A DNA stretch of 64,000 nt, from positions 1-64,000 of the forward strand of contig JAFWQC010000103.1 in the NCBI GenBank assembly GCA_017509245.1. Reading direction: 5' to 3'. The notes under the pieces are model-generated. The model was not told the DNA's origin. It saw only the letters and a program-made list of their open reading frames with translations, and did no database searches. The stretch comes from Clostridiales bacterium (GTDB lineage: Bacteria > Bacillota > Clostridia > Saccharofermentanales > Saccharofermentanaceae). Below are positions 32,118-41,260 of this stretch, piece by piece. The translations under genes were made by a program, and so were the position numbers. Positions within the stretch are counted from its first letter, which is position 1. Each line of letters begins with the position of its first letter.

Positions 32118-32570
32118 TTATCTGTGAATATATATCCTGCTCATCTCAGGTTCTCCGTCGCCCTGCGCCATGCAGAAGAATTCCCATCCGTAGCGCTCGT
32201 AAAAGCCGATGTGATCCGTAAGAAGATAGATCGGCGTGACGCCCTTTGCCTTCATGTCGTTGACCGCAAGATTCAACAGATTGCCTGCTATTCCCTGCTG
32301 ACGGTATTTCTTGTCGGTATAGACCGCGCAGACATTGGGTGTAAGGTCTTTCCTGTCGTGGAAATCGTTATCGATAACGCCTAATCCGCCCGCGATCTTG
32401 TCACCATCAAGACAAATATACCAGCCGTTCTCCGTCGTGCCGTTAAGATAATCGTTCATGCACTCAAGGTAAGCTTCCTTGGGCACTCCCCAATTGCTTT
32501 GGAACCACTCAGAAGCGGAATCCACAAGTTCCGGTTTATCACGCAATGTGATGTATTCTAGATCTGCCAT
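32118..32570 (-). CDS. GNAT-family N-acetyltransferase
   Basis: A 150-residue acetyltransferase with CLDGDKIAGGLGVIDNDFHDR, VCAVYTDKKYRQQGIAGNLLNLAVNDMKAKG (acetyl-CoA loop R-Q-Q-G-I-A-G, about residues 92-98) and LLTDHIGFYERYGWEF. The substrate is unknown. It overlaps the upstream membrane-protein gene by 13 bases, so they are cotranscribed. Confidence 0.88.
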   Translation of the reverse strand: MADLEYITLRDKPELVDSASEWFQSNWGVPKEAYLECMNDYLNGTTENGWYICLDGDKIAGGLGVIDNDFHDRKDLTPNVCAVYTDKKYRQQGIAGNLLNLAVNDMKAKGVTPIYLLTDHIGFYERYGWEFFCMAQGDGEPEMSRIYIHR

Positions 32571-32926
32571 AAAATTATCCCCATTTCTTTCATATCAATA
32601 ATATTAACTTTGAAAATGTTATACAAAAACTCTGATCCGTATATCAAAGCCATGATGCCCGCGACAGCTATCACTGCGCTCAACACCAGCGACACGAAGA
32701 CCATCCACCACTGCCATCCCTTGACCTTCTTTGCACCGATGATGAGATATACGAGCGTCATTACGAAATACAGCGCGCTTCCGCCAAACATTATTATCCC
32801 GGCAACATCATTGGAACTGTTTCCGAAGAAGTCAAAGGTTGCATTCGAGAAAAAGAAATAGCTTACAAAGACCGACAGTATAAACTGCCATATGATCTGA
32901 ATAATGAAATACGTTGATCTCTTCAT
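32558..32926 (-). CDS. Small four-helix membrane protein
   Basis: About 122 residues with four hydrophobic segments: an N-terminal FIIQIIWQFILSVFVSYFFF, then IIMFGGSALYFVMTLVYLIIG, a third (WWMVFVSLVLSAVIAVAGIMALIYG), and a short C-terminal amphipathic part. The family was not recognised. AAGGAG precedes ATG 32926. Confidence 0.65.
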   Translation of the reverse strand: MKRSTYFIIQIIWQFILSVFVSYFFFSNATFDFFGNSSNDVAGIIMFGGSALYFVMTLVYLIIGAKKVKGWQWWMVFVSLVLSAVIAVAGIMALIYGSEFLYNIFKVNIIDMKEMGIILWQI

Positions 32927-32959
32927 GTAAGGATCTCCTTTTTGCCGCACGCTGATTCC

Positions 32960-33286
32960 TTATCCATTTTTATATTATAGCAGATGGCGGAATGGAGTAT
33001 TTAATTGCGGAACGAACTGCCTGTGTATTGCCTCGCGAAAACCCTGCCAATGTACAGCATCGCGAAAATCACCACCAGCGAGTTGTTTCTCATCAAAGAT
33101 CCGCCGGCTTTCATCCTCAAATCCAGCCAGAAAACACCTGTCTCGAAAGCCTATTTTCTTGTCGGTTTTTTGCGACAAATCCAACAACTGAGCATACAAT
33201 TACCCTACAATTCTCCAAAGCTCTACAGGATTTGTCGAACTTATCTCCGAACAGAGCTCGCGGAAGGCTCTGTATATGCAAAGTTT
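32960..33286. other. Gene-free region with the ACCGACAA motif
   Basis: No gene is supported here. CTTGTCGGTTTTTTGCGACA (33159-33178) with flanking bases repeats, on the other strand, the block at 9271-9300. Overlapping short frames on both strands lack ribosome binding sites. Confidence 0.5.
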
Positions 33287-33916
33287 CTATACTTTATTCT
33301 CGAAGTCGGGATCGTATTTCTCGGGCCATTCCGGAACAGTGTAACCCCAGGTGACGCGTTTCGTGGCGAACTCATTGTGTCGGGGCTTCAAGTAGACAAT
33401 TATGTAGTTGCGGAGTGCCGTGAGTGCACATGCCATAAACGATGCGTCGTCGGTGCAGGCGAGCTCGTATATGTGGGGTTCGTCAAGGGAGTGGTGTGAG
33501 TGGCGGAACTGGGCAACCTGCTTTTCGAACACGTAGACGCTTCCGACGAGGGAGTCGTCGATCTGGTTAAAGTAGGTGATGTAATCGACGCCGTCGATGG
33601 CGCATAAAGTGTGGCTTTTCGAGGAGAAGGCGCCGGTCTTGATGGTTGATGAGTAGACGATGCCTTTTTGGACGTTGTCTTCGAGGATATAGAGCGGGCG
33701 GTATTCTTCGACTTCGTTATGACCGAAGGATACGACGTCGTTTGCCTGGAACACGCGGCCGGCGAGGTTGATGCCGACGTAGACGCGGCAGAGGATGCGG
33801 ATGCCTTTGATGGTGAAATAGCCGACTGGCCGGCCGTCCTGCGTGAGCGTGAATTCAGTCGTGATTTCATTCATGTCCATCACGGGCATTCTCGTCTGGG
33901 TCATCGTCACTTTCAT
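33287..33916 (-). CDS. Hypothetical protein
   Basis: A 209-residue protein. The N-terminal part (about residues 18-70, EFTLTQDGRPVGYFTIKGIRILCRVYVGINLAG) looks beta-rich; the rest has no motif I recognise. There is no signal peptide or membrane segment. GGAGG lies eight bases before the ATG. Strong codon bias toward G/C in the third position supports translation. Confidence 0.65.
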   Translation of the reverse strand: MKVTMTQTRMPVMDMNEITTEFTLTQDGRPVGYFTIKGIRILCRVYVGINLAGRVFQANDVVSFGHNEVEEYRPLYILEDNVQKGIVYSSTIKTGAFSSKSHTLCAIDGVDYITYFNQIDDSLVGSVYVFEKQVAQFRHSHHSLDEPHIYELACTDDASFMACALTALRNYIIVYLKPRHNEFATKRVTWGYTVPEWPEKYDPDFENKV

Positions 33917-33979
33917 CCCATGTGCCTCCAGTTCATGTCTTCTTTAGAACAAGAATAACACAGAATAGTGTTTACCAAA

Positions 33980-34516
33980 TCACCGACACAAGGCCATCGA
34001 GGTAAATATAATGCAGGCAATGAATACAACGACATGGATAACGACAAGAAGTAGCAGCCACTCTTTTTTCAGCAGGAAATATGTGATGAGACCGCCTATA
34101 AGCAGCCAGCAGATACTGACTGCGATCCCAATACTGACGTTGCTGCCGGTGCTTTCCTTTCGCGCTTTTTCCGATTCGTTTAAGGAATCTTCGACCATCT
34201 TCCTGAGTTCGTTCTGTTCAACAAAACTGTCAAGAGGCGCGGAGAGCCTGCCGCTCACAGAATCATCGTGAAAATAGATGTTATCGACATATATATAAGA
34301 AGGCTTTATGGTCGTTCCCTTAGCAATATATACAGACTCATCGCCTGAGGAAACCGTCAAGTCTTTACTTGCAGTCAGTGTCATGCCCTCAGGTATGTTC
34401 ACTATCGTACTAATGTGGCCCGCCTCGTTCTTGCCCTTGAGGAAAAATAAACCAAAGATGCAAAGGCTTTCGATCAAGAGAACAATTACTGCGGTTACGG
34501 TTTTATAATTCTTCAT
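33980..34516 (-). CDS. Membrane protein with VPEGMTLT motif
   Basis: A 178-residue protein: an N-terminal membrane helix (about residues 7-26), an exposed region starting IVNIPEGMTLTASKDLTVS and ending near RKMVEDSL, then two C-terminal helices (about 128-148 and 153-175). It has the same layout and the shared PEGMTLT segment as the protein at 42845-43438, so the two are distant paralogues. GAGG precedes the ATG. The role is unknown. Confidence 0.65.
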   Translation of the reverse strand: MKNYKTVTAVIVLLIESLCIFGLFFLKGKNEAGHISTIVNIPEGMTLTASKDLTVSSGDESVYIAKGTTIKPSYIYVDNIYFHDDSVSGRLSAPLDSFVEQNELRKMVEDSLNESEKARKESTGSNVSIGIAVSICWLLIGGLITYFLLKKEWLLLLVVIHVVVFIACIIFTSMALCR

Positions 34517-34522
34517 AACACA

Positions 34523-34999
34523 TTACCTCAATTCGTCTCTGACGATCATAAGCGTGTAGCCGAGCAGGTTCTGTCCGTTCCACGAAGCCGGATCGTGGCG
34601 TCTCTCATCGGTCATCGAAAGTCCGATGCCCCATATTTGGTCCCTTACCGCACACTCTGCAAGGATGTTATTCCCCGTCTCAAGGAGCTTGGCTTTAAGG
34701 TCTTCGTTCTGCCTGAACTTCTCGAGCACACCCTTATAGATAATGACTTGGCGCATTCCGTTCCAGACAGAATCGTTATAATTCGAGACCATTCTTCCGA
34801 GCGCTTTTATCTGAGCGACATCGGTTGTGCCAAGTATCTGCGCAGCGATCGCAGCATCGCCAAAAAGCATAGCCTTCCTGTACATCATGTACTGTTCCAT
34901 CGACGTAAAATCTATCCCGTCAACGCTGAAATCCGAAAGATACCAGTTGCTCAGGAACCCATACGGTTCATTCGGATTGTGAAAACCTATTACACTCAT
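34523..34999 (-). CDS. NADAR-family protein
   Basis: A 158-residue NADAR (YbiA-like) protein. It has FLSNWYLSDFSVDGIDFTSMEQYMMYRKAMLFGD near the start and late WGIGLSMTDERRHDPASWNGQNLLG, which carries the catalytic-site residues. The family removes ADP-ribose or breaks N-glycosidic bonds of related metabolites and has been linked to NAD metabolism and to reversal of ADP-ribosylation. GGAGG is seven bases before ATG 34999. Confidence 0.9.
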   Translation of the reverse strand: MSVIGFHNPNEPYGFLSNWYLSDFSVDGIDFTSMEQYMMYRKAMLFGDAAIAAQILGTTDVAQIKALGRMVSNYNDSVWNGMRQVIIYKGVLEKFRQNEDLKAKLLETGNNILAECAVRDQIWGIGLSMTDERRHDPASWNGQNLLGYTLMIVRDELR

Positions 35000-35014
35000 A
35001 GAATTCCTCCCCAT

Positions 35015-35725
35015 TCAGTTGTTTTTAATTTTGACCCTGATTATTTCGAACATATACGAATCGCCGTATTTGTAGTTAATGAGAATTGCATCTCCATTTT
35101 CCTTAAACCTACGATAAGTATAGCGGTCAACCATTACAGGGATCTTCCTGTTTTCCGCATCTTCAAAATCAAGGACGTAGGCCAGGATATACCACCCGTA
35201 AGGATCGGACATATCAAAATCTTCACCGCCATTAACTTTTTCCTTTTTATGGAAGAAACCCCTTCCGTCTTTTACCGTATACTTCTTCATGGCAAACAAC
35301 AAAAGCATAAAGTATTCTTTCCAATACGTAAGCAGAGCCATAAAAGCAATAAGAATATATTTTATGACTCCGATTCTGTTTTCGAATATTATGAAAACAA
35401 TCGCGAGTATAAAGTTAATGAATCCCCAAACATAGACATATATAGATTTAATTCTTGATACTTCGCTGACAATATAATGTCGTCCAAACACTATTGCACA
35501 ACGGTAACAATAGTAATAGACCATCAGGGGTGCCACAATGATCGTCATGATCAAAAACATGCGAAGGAAATCAAAATCCCGATCTCTAAACCAGACGATT
35601 AACAGAAGATATAAAGCAAGCCCCAAAGAATATAACAACAGCCTTGCCGCTTTCCATACCATAGCGGCTTTCAGTTGTTTTAGTTCTTCATAAGAAGGTT
35701 TTTCCCATGTGACATGTGAAGACAT
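35015..35725 (-). CDS. Membrane protein of unknown function
   Basis: A 236-residue protein with four hydrophobic segments in its first half (about residues 22-45, 53-75, 92-112 and 116-140). A cytoplasmic C-terminal domain of about 95 residues ends FEIIRVKIKNN and contains YGWYILAYVLDFEDAENRKIPVMVDRYTYRRFKENGDAILINY. A similar C-terminal pattern is seen in the protein at 40680-41186. The family was not recognised. Confidence 0.6.
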   Translation of the reverse strand: MSSHVTWEKPSYEELKQLKAAMVWKAARLLLYSLGLALYLLLIVWFRDRDFDFLRMFLIMTIIVAPLMVYYYCYRCAIVFGRHYIVSEVSRIKSIYVYVWGFINFILAIVFIIFENRIGVIKYILIAFMALLTYWKEYFMLLLFAMKKYTVKDGRGFFHKKEKVNGGEDFDMSDPYGWYILAYVLDFEDAENRKIPVMVDRYTYRRFKENGDAILINYKYGDSYMFEIIRVKIKNN

Positions 35726-36093
35726 AAGTTATCTCTTTCTTTGGTTGAACAGAAAAAACATTCGCAAACTGTTACTGACTATCTCTTTATTACCCTCATC
35801 ATATATGGATAGTATAACAATAAAGCAGCAGATGCAATTCCGCACCACATCATTTCACTTGTATAGTCCGAACTGTTTGGAAAGCATTCCAATCGTACCC
35901 CCATGCCCCCGGATTCACGGCAAATTCACGGCTATGCCGTGAAAACGCCGTGAATCTGAATCTCGAACCAGCACCGCGAGCCCAGGAAAGAAGAACTTTT
36001 CCACCGCTTCCCTCCAAAAAACTGTCCCCCTAACCGAACCTCGTATCTGATAGACTTTAGCCAGGGCATTGTTAATACCGGGAGCGTCATGAT
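35726..36093. other. Intergenic region with one nested palindrome
   Basis: About 370 bases between divergent genes. It holds the palindrome at 35912-35956. No other gene or clear promoter was seen. Confidence 0.5.
35912..35956. repeat. Nested CACGGC palindrome, family 2
   Basis: GATTCACGGC, AAAT, TCACGGC, TAT, GCCGTGAAAAC, GCCGTGAATC: the same element as the two copies at 24338-24440, read on the other strand. Confidence 0.85.
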
Positions 36094-37587
36094 ATGGAAA
36101 GGATCTACATAGCGATAGACCTCAAGTCTTTCTACGCAAGCGTTGAGTGCGTGGAGAGGAATCTTGATGCGCTCAACACGAACCTCGTGGTGGCGGATCC
36201 GACGAGGACGGAGAAGACGATATGCCTTGCGGTGTCACCGTCTTTGAAGAGCTATGGGATACCCGGAAGGGCTAGACTTTTCGAGGTGGTGCAAAAGGTT
36301 GAACAGGTAAATAATGACAGAAGATACAAGGCACCCGGCAGGAAGCTGACCGGAAAGAGCTACTGGAACACGGAGCTTATAAGGCACCCGGAGCTTGCGG
36401 TCGATTATATTGTCGCGCCGCCGCAGATGGCGAAATACATGAAGGTCAGCGCGCAGATATACGGGATATATCTTAAGTATGTTGCACCGGAGGATATTTT
36501 CGCGTACTCGGTGGACGAGGTGTTTATTGACGCGACGAATTATCTGGACATCTATCATCTGGATGCGCACGGGTTTGCGCGCATGCTGATACAGGACGTG
36601 CTGCACACGACGGGGATTACGGCGACGGCGGGGATCGGGCCGAATATGTTTCTTTGCAAGGTCGCGATGGATATCGTGGCCAAGCACATTTCGGCTGACA
36701 AGGACGGCGTAAGGATCGCAGAACTTGATGAGGCGGCATATAAGGAACAGTTGTGGGAACACATGCCGCTCACTGATTTCTGGAGGGTCGGACGCGGCAC
36801 AGCTGCGCGCATTTCCAAGATCGGACTCTACACGATGGGTGATATTGCGAGATGCTCGACGAACAGGCAGAGTCTGGGCCAGCTTTATAAACTGCTTGGC
36901 AAGAATGCCGAGCTGCTTGTTGACCATGCGTGGGGAATCGAACCGACGACGATAAAGGACGTTAAGGAATACACACCCGACAACAACAGCATCTCCACCG
37001 GGCAGGTCCTGAAAGAGCCGACGGATTACGAGACGACGAAGCTCATTGTATGGGAGATGGCGGACGTCTTATCTCTTGACCTGGTCGAAAAAGGCGTCGT
37101 TACGAACCAGCTCGTGCTGACGATCGGGTATGACAGGGAAAGCCTTGCGGGCGGCAAATACACGGGCGAGACCGTGATCGATTACTATGGCCGCGAGGTG
37201 CCGAAGCATGCACACGGGACAATTAATCTCGACAGGCATACGTCGTCTACGAAGCTTATTACTGAGGCCGTGATGAAGCTTTTCGAGGCGATCGCGGATC
37301 CGGAACTTTTGAGCAGGCGCATTGGGATCGCTGCGTGCAATGTGATCTCGGATGAGGCGGCTGCGAAGCTTTCGAAGCACGAGCAGATGTCTATATTCGA
37401 CCTGGCTAATGACGGCAAAGAAGAGAAGGAAACTGATGCGGCGCTCGCGAAAGAACGCGCGCTTCAGGAAGCTATGCTCGAGATAAAGCACAAGTACGGA
37501 AAGAATGCGGTCGTCAAGGCGAAGAACCTTGGCAAGGGCGGCACGGCAATCGAGCGCAACGATCAGATAGGCGGGCACAGGGCATGA
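36094..37587 (+). CDS. Y-family DNA polymerase (UmuC/ImpB-like)
   Basis: A 497-residue translesion polymerase. IAIDLKSFYASVECVERN (residues 6-23) holds the first metal-binding Asp; FAYSVDEVFIDATNYL (about 137-152) has the catalytic Asp-Glu. ATAGIGPNMFLCKVAMDIVAKH is the helix-hairpin-helix region, and the little-finger domain follows. It belongs to the Gram-positive group that pairs with YolD. GGGAG precedes the ATG. It is likely SOS-induced, but only an imperfect LexA-like CGAAC (near 36035) is present. Confidence 0.92.
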   Translation: MERIYIAIDLKSFYASVECVERNLDALNTNLVVADPTRTEKTICLAVSPSLKSYGIPGRARLFEVVQKVEQVNNDRRYKAPGRKLTGKSYWNTELIRHPELAVDYIVAPPQMAKYMKVSAQIYGIYLKYVAPEDIFAYSVDEVFIDATNYLDIYHLDAHGFARMLIQDVLHTTGITATAGIGPNMFLCKVAMDIVAKHISADKDGVRIAELDEAAYKEQLWEHMPLTDFWRVGRGTAARISKIGLYTMGDIARCSTNRQSLGQLYKLLGKNAELLVDHAWGIEPTTIKDVKEYTPDNNSISTGQVLKEPTDYETTKLIVWEMADVLSLDLVEKGVVTNQLVLTIGYDRESLAGGKYTGETVIDYYGREVPKHAHGTINLDRHTSSTKLITEAVMKLFEAIADPELLSRRIGIAACNVISDEAAAKLSKHEQMSIFDLANDGKEEKETDAALAKERALQEAMLEIKHKYGKNAVVKAKNLGKGGTAIERNDQIGGHRA

Positions 37588-37991
37588 GCAGATACGATGA
37601 CATAAAACATCTTACAAGGCCGCAGTATCCGGATCTTCCGCCGATGCCGGTGCACGACAGGGCTGCGCAGTTCTCGCCTTTCGCGGCGCTCGTCGGATTT
37701 GAGGATGCCGTTGAGGAGACGGCGCGTTTGACTGACAGCAGGCGCGAGATGCTGGAAGATGAGATCAACGAGTTAAACCGTCAGCTTGGAAAACTCAGAG
37801 CACGTCTTCCCGAGCGCCCGAAGATACGCGTGACTTATTTTGTTCCTGACAAGAAGAAAGACGGCGGCAGCTACGCTTCCAAGATCGGGAACGCAAGAAC
37901 GATCGATCAGTACAATAACCGGATAATCTTCACGGACGGCGAATCGGTAGCGGTTAATGACATGTACAGCGTGGTGTTTATTGATAAATAA
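37584..37991 (+). CDS. YolD-like protein
   Basis: A 135-residue YolD-family protein: RPQYPDLPPMPVHDRAAQFSPFAALVGFEDAVEETARLT is the family signature, and ARTIDQYNNRIIFTDGESVAVNDMYSVVF ends it. It overlaps the polymerase gene by four bases (ATGA). YolD proteins are thought to assist Y-family polymerases. Confidence 0.9.
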   Translation: MSRYDDIKHLTRPQYPDLPPMPVHDRAAQFSPFAALVGFEDAVEETARLTDSRREMLEDEINELNRQLGKLRARLPERPKIRVTYFVPDKKKDGGSYASKIGNARTIDQYNNRIIFTDGESVAVNDMYSVVFIDK

Positions 37992-38104
37992 GCAATTAAG
38001 CACAAAATATTTGTCCTGTTATCAGACTTGTATTCTCACATTCGCGGTGTTACGATTAGTACATAAAAGCGTACGGTTTTATATACGCATTGCGGAGGTG
38101 ATTT

Positions 38105-38662
38105 ATGATAATTGCTAAGCAGATTGAGATAAGGGATAACATAAAAGACTATTTTGATACGGCATACGATGGTGAAGTAATAATCGTTCCGCGCAAGCAA
38201 GGCAGGAATGTCGTCATTCTTTCCGAGAAGGAATACATCAGATTGAATGATGGTCATTTGTCAGCGTATTATGCTGAACTGAATACTCCCAAGAAAAAGG
38301 GTGTAAAAGCATCCCCGTCTGATGCTAATGACAAATCAGAGAATCTGAAAAAGCTTGAAGAGATCAGTTCACTCAAGGCTGATTGGAACGGCAATGGAGC
38401 TCCCGGAATTCCGCCTGTTCTGATCAAGAAAACACGTGCTCTAATAAAGGCTTTACCAATCCAGCCGGAGATCTTCCCTACTGCTCTCGAGACGATCCAG
38501 CTTGAATTCGATAATGATCGCCACGACCATATGGAAATTGAGATCAGCACTTCGGATAAGGCTGAAGTATTTGTTGCACCATACGATGACAAGGAATATG
38601 TTGAGACGATCCGCTCCACTGCCGCATCGATCAGTAAGAGGGTTATGGCATTCTATGGATGA
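38105..38662 (+). CDS. Phd/YefM-like antitoxin with a C-terminal extension
   Basis: A 185-residue protein. The first 50 residues (IIAKQIEIRDNIKDYFDTAYDGEVIIVPRKQGRNVVILSEKEY) match the DNA-binding fold of Phd/YefM antitoxins. A linker and a separate domain of about 110 residues follow (KADWNGNGAPGIPPVLIKKTRALIKAL, then an alternating strand pattern ending SISKRVMAFYG). GGAGGTGATTT precedes the ATG. It overlaps the next gene by eight bases, the tight coupling usual in toxin-antitoxin pairs. Confidence 0.75.
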   Translation: MIIAKQIEIRDNIKDYFDTAYDGEVIIVPRKQGRNVVILSEKEYIRLNDGHLSAYYAELNTPKKKGVKASPSDANDKSENLKKLEEISSLKADWNGNGAPGIPPVLIKKTRALIKALPIQPEIFPTALETIQLEFDNDRHDHMEIEISTSDKAEVFVAPYDDKEYVETIRSTAASISKRVMAFYG

Positions 38663-39020
38663 TAATTTCAAGCCGGAAGAAAAGCTTTACCGTGCCGTAT
38701 ATCCGCCTGAATTGGTCTCAATGTTTTGGCGTAAAGACGGTACTATTTCGTCAGCTGCATTCGCTGATGCAAAAGGTTTGTCTGTAGAGCGAGGATATTA
38801 TAGGCAGGATGAAACAGTAATTATATCTATGCTGAATCGTTTCTCCGGAATAATAGTTTCAGTTAGTGTTAGAGACTGCAATTCTATTCAAGCAACAGTA
38901 TGCTACCTTCCATCAAAAACCAATCTTTATCATTCTGAAATACATGGAAGTAACACGATTCCCTTACTTTCCAAATCTCAACGTTTATACCTGGCCAAAC
39001 ACGCTATAATCCTTCGCTGA
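38655..39020 (+). CDS. Possible toxin partner of the Phd-like protein
   Basis: A 121-residue protein starting at ATG 38655, inside the end of the Phd-like gene. The text KLYRAVYPPELVSMFWRKDGTISSAAFADAKGLSVER near the start is familiar from uncharacterised clostridial proteins. HSEIHGSNTIPLLSKSQRLYLAKHA closes it, with an exposed His-Ser-Glu-Ile-His. No named toxin fold is recognised. Its position and translational coupling suggest the effector of a toxin-antitoxin pair (inference). Confidence 0.7.
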   Translation: MDDNFKPEEKLYRAVYPPELVSMFWRKDGTISSAAFADAKGLSVERGYYRQDETVIISMLNRFSGIIVSVSVRDCNSIQATVCYLPSKTNLYHSEIHGSNTIPLLSKSQRLYLAKHAIILR

Positions 39021-39036
39021 AACCTGTAATCCTTAA

Positions 39037-39693
39037 TCATCCCAGCAGCCACGCTATGCCTTTTGCTGTTCTTAACGCCGGTTCGTCGAAGTGTCCGCCT
39101 TTGTTCATCTCGAGAACGACATCAACACCCTTGCCTTTATACAACGCTGCGGTGGCCTTGGTATTATCTTCAACCGTTGCCATGACGGGGTTCCTGGTTT
39201 TCGCTTCGCGGTCGCCTAGAGAAAGATAGACCTTCGAAGGCGTTCCTGCAAAATCGTTGGCACGCGCATAGTCAATGAATCCCGGATACCACAGTGAGCC
39301 GGAGCAGCTTGCGGCGCCGCTAAAATAGTCAGTCTTATACAGCGAATAAATCGCGAAGAGGCCTGCCATGGAATAGCCCGCTATGTATACCGCACAAGGA
39401 TTAAGACCATATTCCCTGATAGCATCAGGCACGATTTCAATTGTGAGTCGTTCAAGATAAGCATCTGCGCCTGCGCCAAAGTCAGGCTCACCTTTAAACA
39501 CGGCGGGAGCTTTCCATGGAGACAGATCCACATTCCACTCGAAGCCTGAAACAGCGAGGAATGCGTGGTCTGGCGAGTCAAGGTTCTCAAGTTCTTCAGC
39601 AACACGCTTCCACTCGTCGCCGAACGAATTCAGCACCACGAGCGGAGCGGTTTCTGATCTGCCCTCCTGAATGAATGTGTGTATCCTGTTCAT
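39037..39693 (-). CDS. Alpha/beta hydrolase (esterase-like)
   Basis: A 218-residue hydrolase. The nucleophile elbow is AGYSMAGLFAIYSLYKT (G-Y-S-M-A-G, about residues 105-110), with the acid near DREAKTRNPVMATVEDN and the His in NKGGHFDEPA close to the end. This resembles enterochelin esterase-type or small carboxylesterases. The substrate is unknown. Its start overlaps the stop of the AlkZ-related gene, so they are cotranscribed. Confidence 0.85.
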   Translation of the reverse strand: MNRIHTFIQEGRSETAPLVVLNSFGDEWKRVAEELENLDSPDHAFLAVSGFEWNVDLSPWKAPAVFKGEPDFGAGADAYLERLTIEIVPDAIREYGLNPCAVYIAGYSMAGLFAIYSLYKTDYFSGAASCSGSLWYPGFIDYARANDFAGTPSKVYLSLGDREAKTRNPVMATVEDNTKATAALYKGKGVDVVLEMNKGGHFDEPALRTAKGIAWLLG

Positions 39694-40460
39694 AGTATTT
39701 TCTTCAGTGATTTGCCGTCGAGGTCGAAGTATTTACCGATCTGTTTTTCGATCGCGCGAAAAGATTCCTCAGGTGATTCCTTGTATCTGCCGGTCACGAA
39801 CTTATAGCCCCACAGGTATTCGGGCGGCGTCATTATCGCGACGGACCAGCCGTATTCTTCGCCGCGCTTGTTGAGGCGGGGCTTGAAGTCCTTGACGATC
39901 AGGTACGACTGCATCTGGAGTTTGGTGAGCACGCCTTCGAAATTCTTCTCGCCGCCTTTTCCAAAGCCGCCCTTGTCTTTCATCTCATGAGTGTAGAGCG
40001 AGGCTGAGCAGCCATAGGATTCGAGCGCGGACACTTTGACGTCCCACATATCAACGCCTGCCGGCATGAAGAGATCCATCAGGAGCTTCTCGCGGCGGCC
40101 CGCTTTGCCGTCTTCATAGAGCGCGTCGAAATCGTAACCGTCGCGGCGGTAGTTCGCAAAATACGGGAACCATTTCTTTGACACGAACCCTGCCCTGCCG
40201 CCATAGAATTTGCCGTAAGCGACTTTGCCCGTGCGTGCGAGAACGGCGCGCCACTCCCACGGGTCAACGGACGCATCGCCGCACCACCAGCAGGAAGGAT
40301 CTGTCATGTTCTCAACGGAGAACCCGTCAACCGCATTTTCGAACAGGGGCAGGAAGCCGACGCGCTCGATCACGTCCAGCAATTCACTGCTCGTATGAAG
40401 GCATCCCTCGTCATCCCAGTCGATGCCGCCCATATACCATTGTCCGTCGATAACCTGCAT
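39690..40460 (-). CDS. AlkZ-related protein
   Basis: A 256-residue protein of the type usually called AlkZ-related. WWCGDASVDPWEWRAVLARTGKVAYGKFYGGRAGFVSKKWFPYFANYRRDGYDFD is characteristic; GGEKNFEGVLTKLQMQSYLIVKDF and late MTPPEYLWGYKFVTGRYKES follow. The YcaQ/AlkZ fold has tandem winged helices and excises damaged or crosslinked bases; whether this short form is a glycosylase is not known. AAAGGAG lies before the ATG. Confidence 0.75.
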   Translation of the reverse strand: MQVIDGQWYMGGIDWDDEGCLHTSSELLDVIERVGFLPLFENAVDGFSVENMTDPSCWWCGDASVDPWEWRAVLARTGKVAYGKFYGGRAGFVSKKWFPYFANYRRDGYDFDALYEDGKAGRREKLLMDLFMPAGVDMWDVKVSALESYGCSASLYTHEMKDKGGFGKGGEKNFEGVLTKLQMQSYLIVKDFKPRLNKRGEEYGWSVAIMTPPEYLWGYKFVTGRYKESPEESFRAIEKQIGKYFDLDGKSLKKIL

Positions 40461-40679
40461 TTAAGGGGCTCCTTTATAATCCATAGAAATGAATTCAAAA
40501 CAAGAAAACACTAGTTATTCATTCATTAAAGCTTGTGCAATATCCTTATTTACTATCTGCATAACTAATGTTTATCTTTACTAATCATTATATCAAACCA
40601 GTGCTGCCCGGCCCCGTTATGATATATTCTATGAATTAAGCAGGTATAATTCGAAAAGAAAAAATGAAGGGATAACACT

Positions 40680-41186
40680 ATGGACCATTCTACCGGAGAC
40701 AAGATCAGTTTAAGAAAAGCAACAACAGAGGAATTTGAATATCTAAAAGCAAAAGCCGGCAAGCGGGACAAAGAGGCGCGCAAAAAGTTCGTGCCTTTCT
40801 TAGTATTTGCGCTTCTGGCTGATCTGGTTTTGACTATATATAAACACGATATCCTTAACATCTGCTTATTTGCATTTGGAATTGTTGCTTTTTGCATATA
40901 TCTTTTTGTTTTCAGTAATGCTTTTTCGAAACAGATCGCCAAAGGGAAGTTCAGCATACAGCGCGGCACTATAGTTGATAAGAGAAAATCAGCGTATAGC
41001 GATAACGAATTATATCCGAAAGTCGTTTTCGAATCTGATGACGGTATAAGAAGTGTCATTGCCGTCGAGAAACTTGACTATCCTGAATTCTCTGAGGGAC
41101 CCTGTATCGTTATCAAATGGGATTATTATGAAGATACAGAAGTTTATGAGATCGTTATGCTCGATCAGGAAGTATCAGGCACATAA
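40680..41186 (+). CDS. Two-helix membrane protein
   Basis: A 168-residue protein with a basic N-terminal helix, two membrane segments (about residues 41-58 and 62-80, FVPFLVFALLADLVLTIY and NICLFAFGIVAFCIYLFVF), and a C-terminal domain of about 85 residues (GTIVDKRKSAYSDNELYPKVVFESDDGIRSVIAVEK). The C-terminal pattern recalls that of 35015-35725. The function is unknown. GAAGGG lies before the ATG. Confidence 0.65.
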   Translation: MDHSTGDKISLRKATTEEFEYLKAKAGKRDKEARKKFVPFLVFALLADLVLTIYKHDILNICLFAFGIVAFCIYLFVFSNAFSKQIAKGKFSIQRGTIVDKRKSAYSDNELYPKVVFESDDGIRSVIAVEKLDYPEFSEGPCIVIKWDYYEDTEVYEIVMLDQEVSGT

Positions 41187-41260
41187 AAAAGCCCCGGGCA
41201 ACGGGACTTTCTTATATTCTAACTTTACTTAAGAGTGATATTGCTTGCCCGGCTTAACCC

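Noticed and set aside
33005..33499. A 164-codon frame on the plus strand
   Set aside because: Its second half is the complement of the 209-residue gene on the minus strand, and its first half lies over a repeat.
36030..36055. A LexA box before the Y-family polymerase
   Set aside because: CGAAC is present but its partner half-site is poor, so no operator is claimed.
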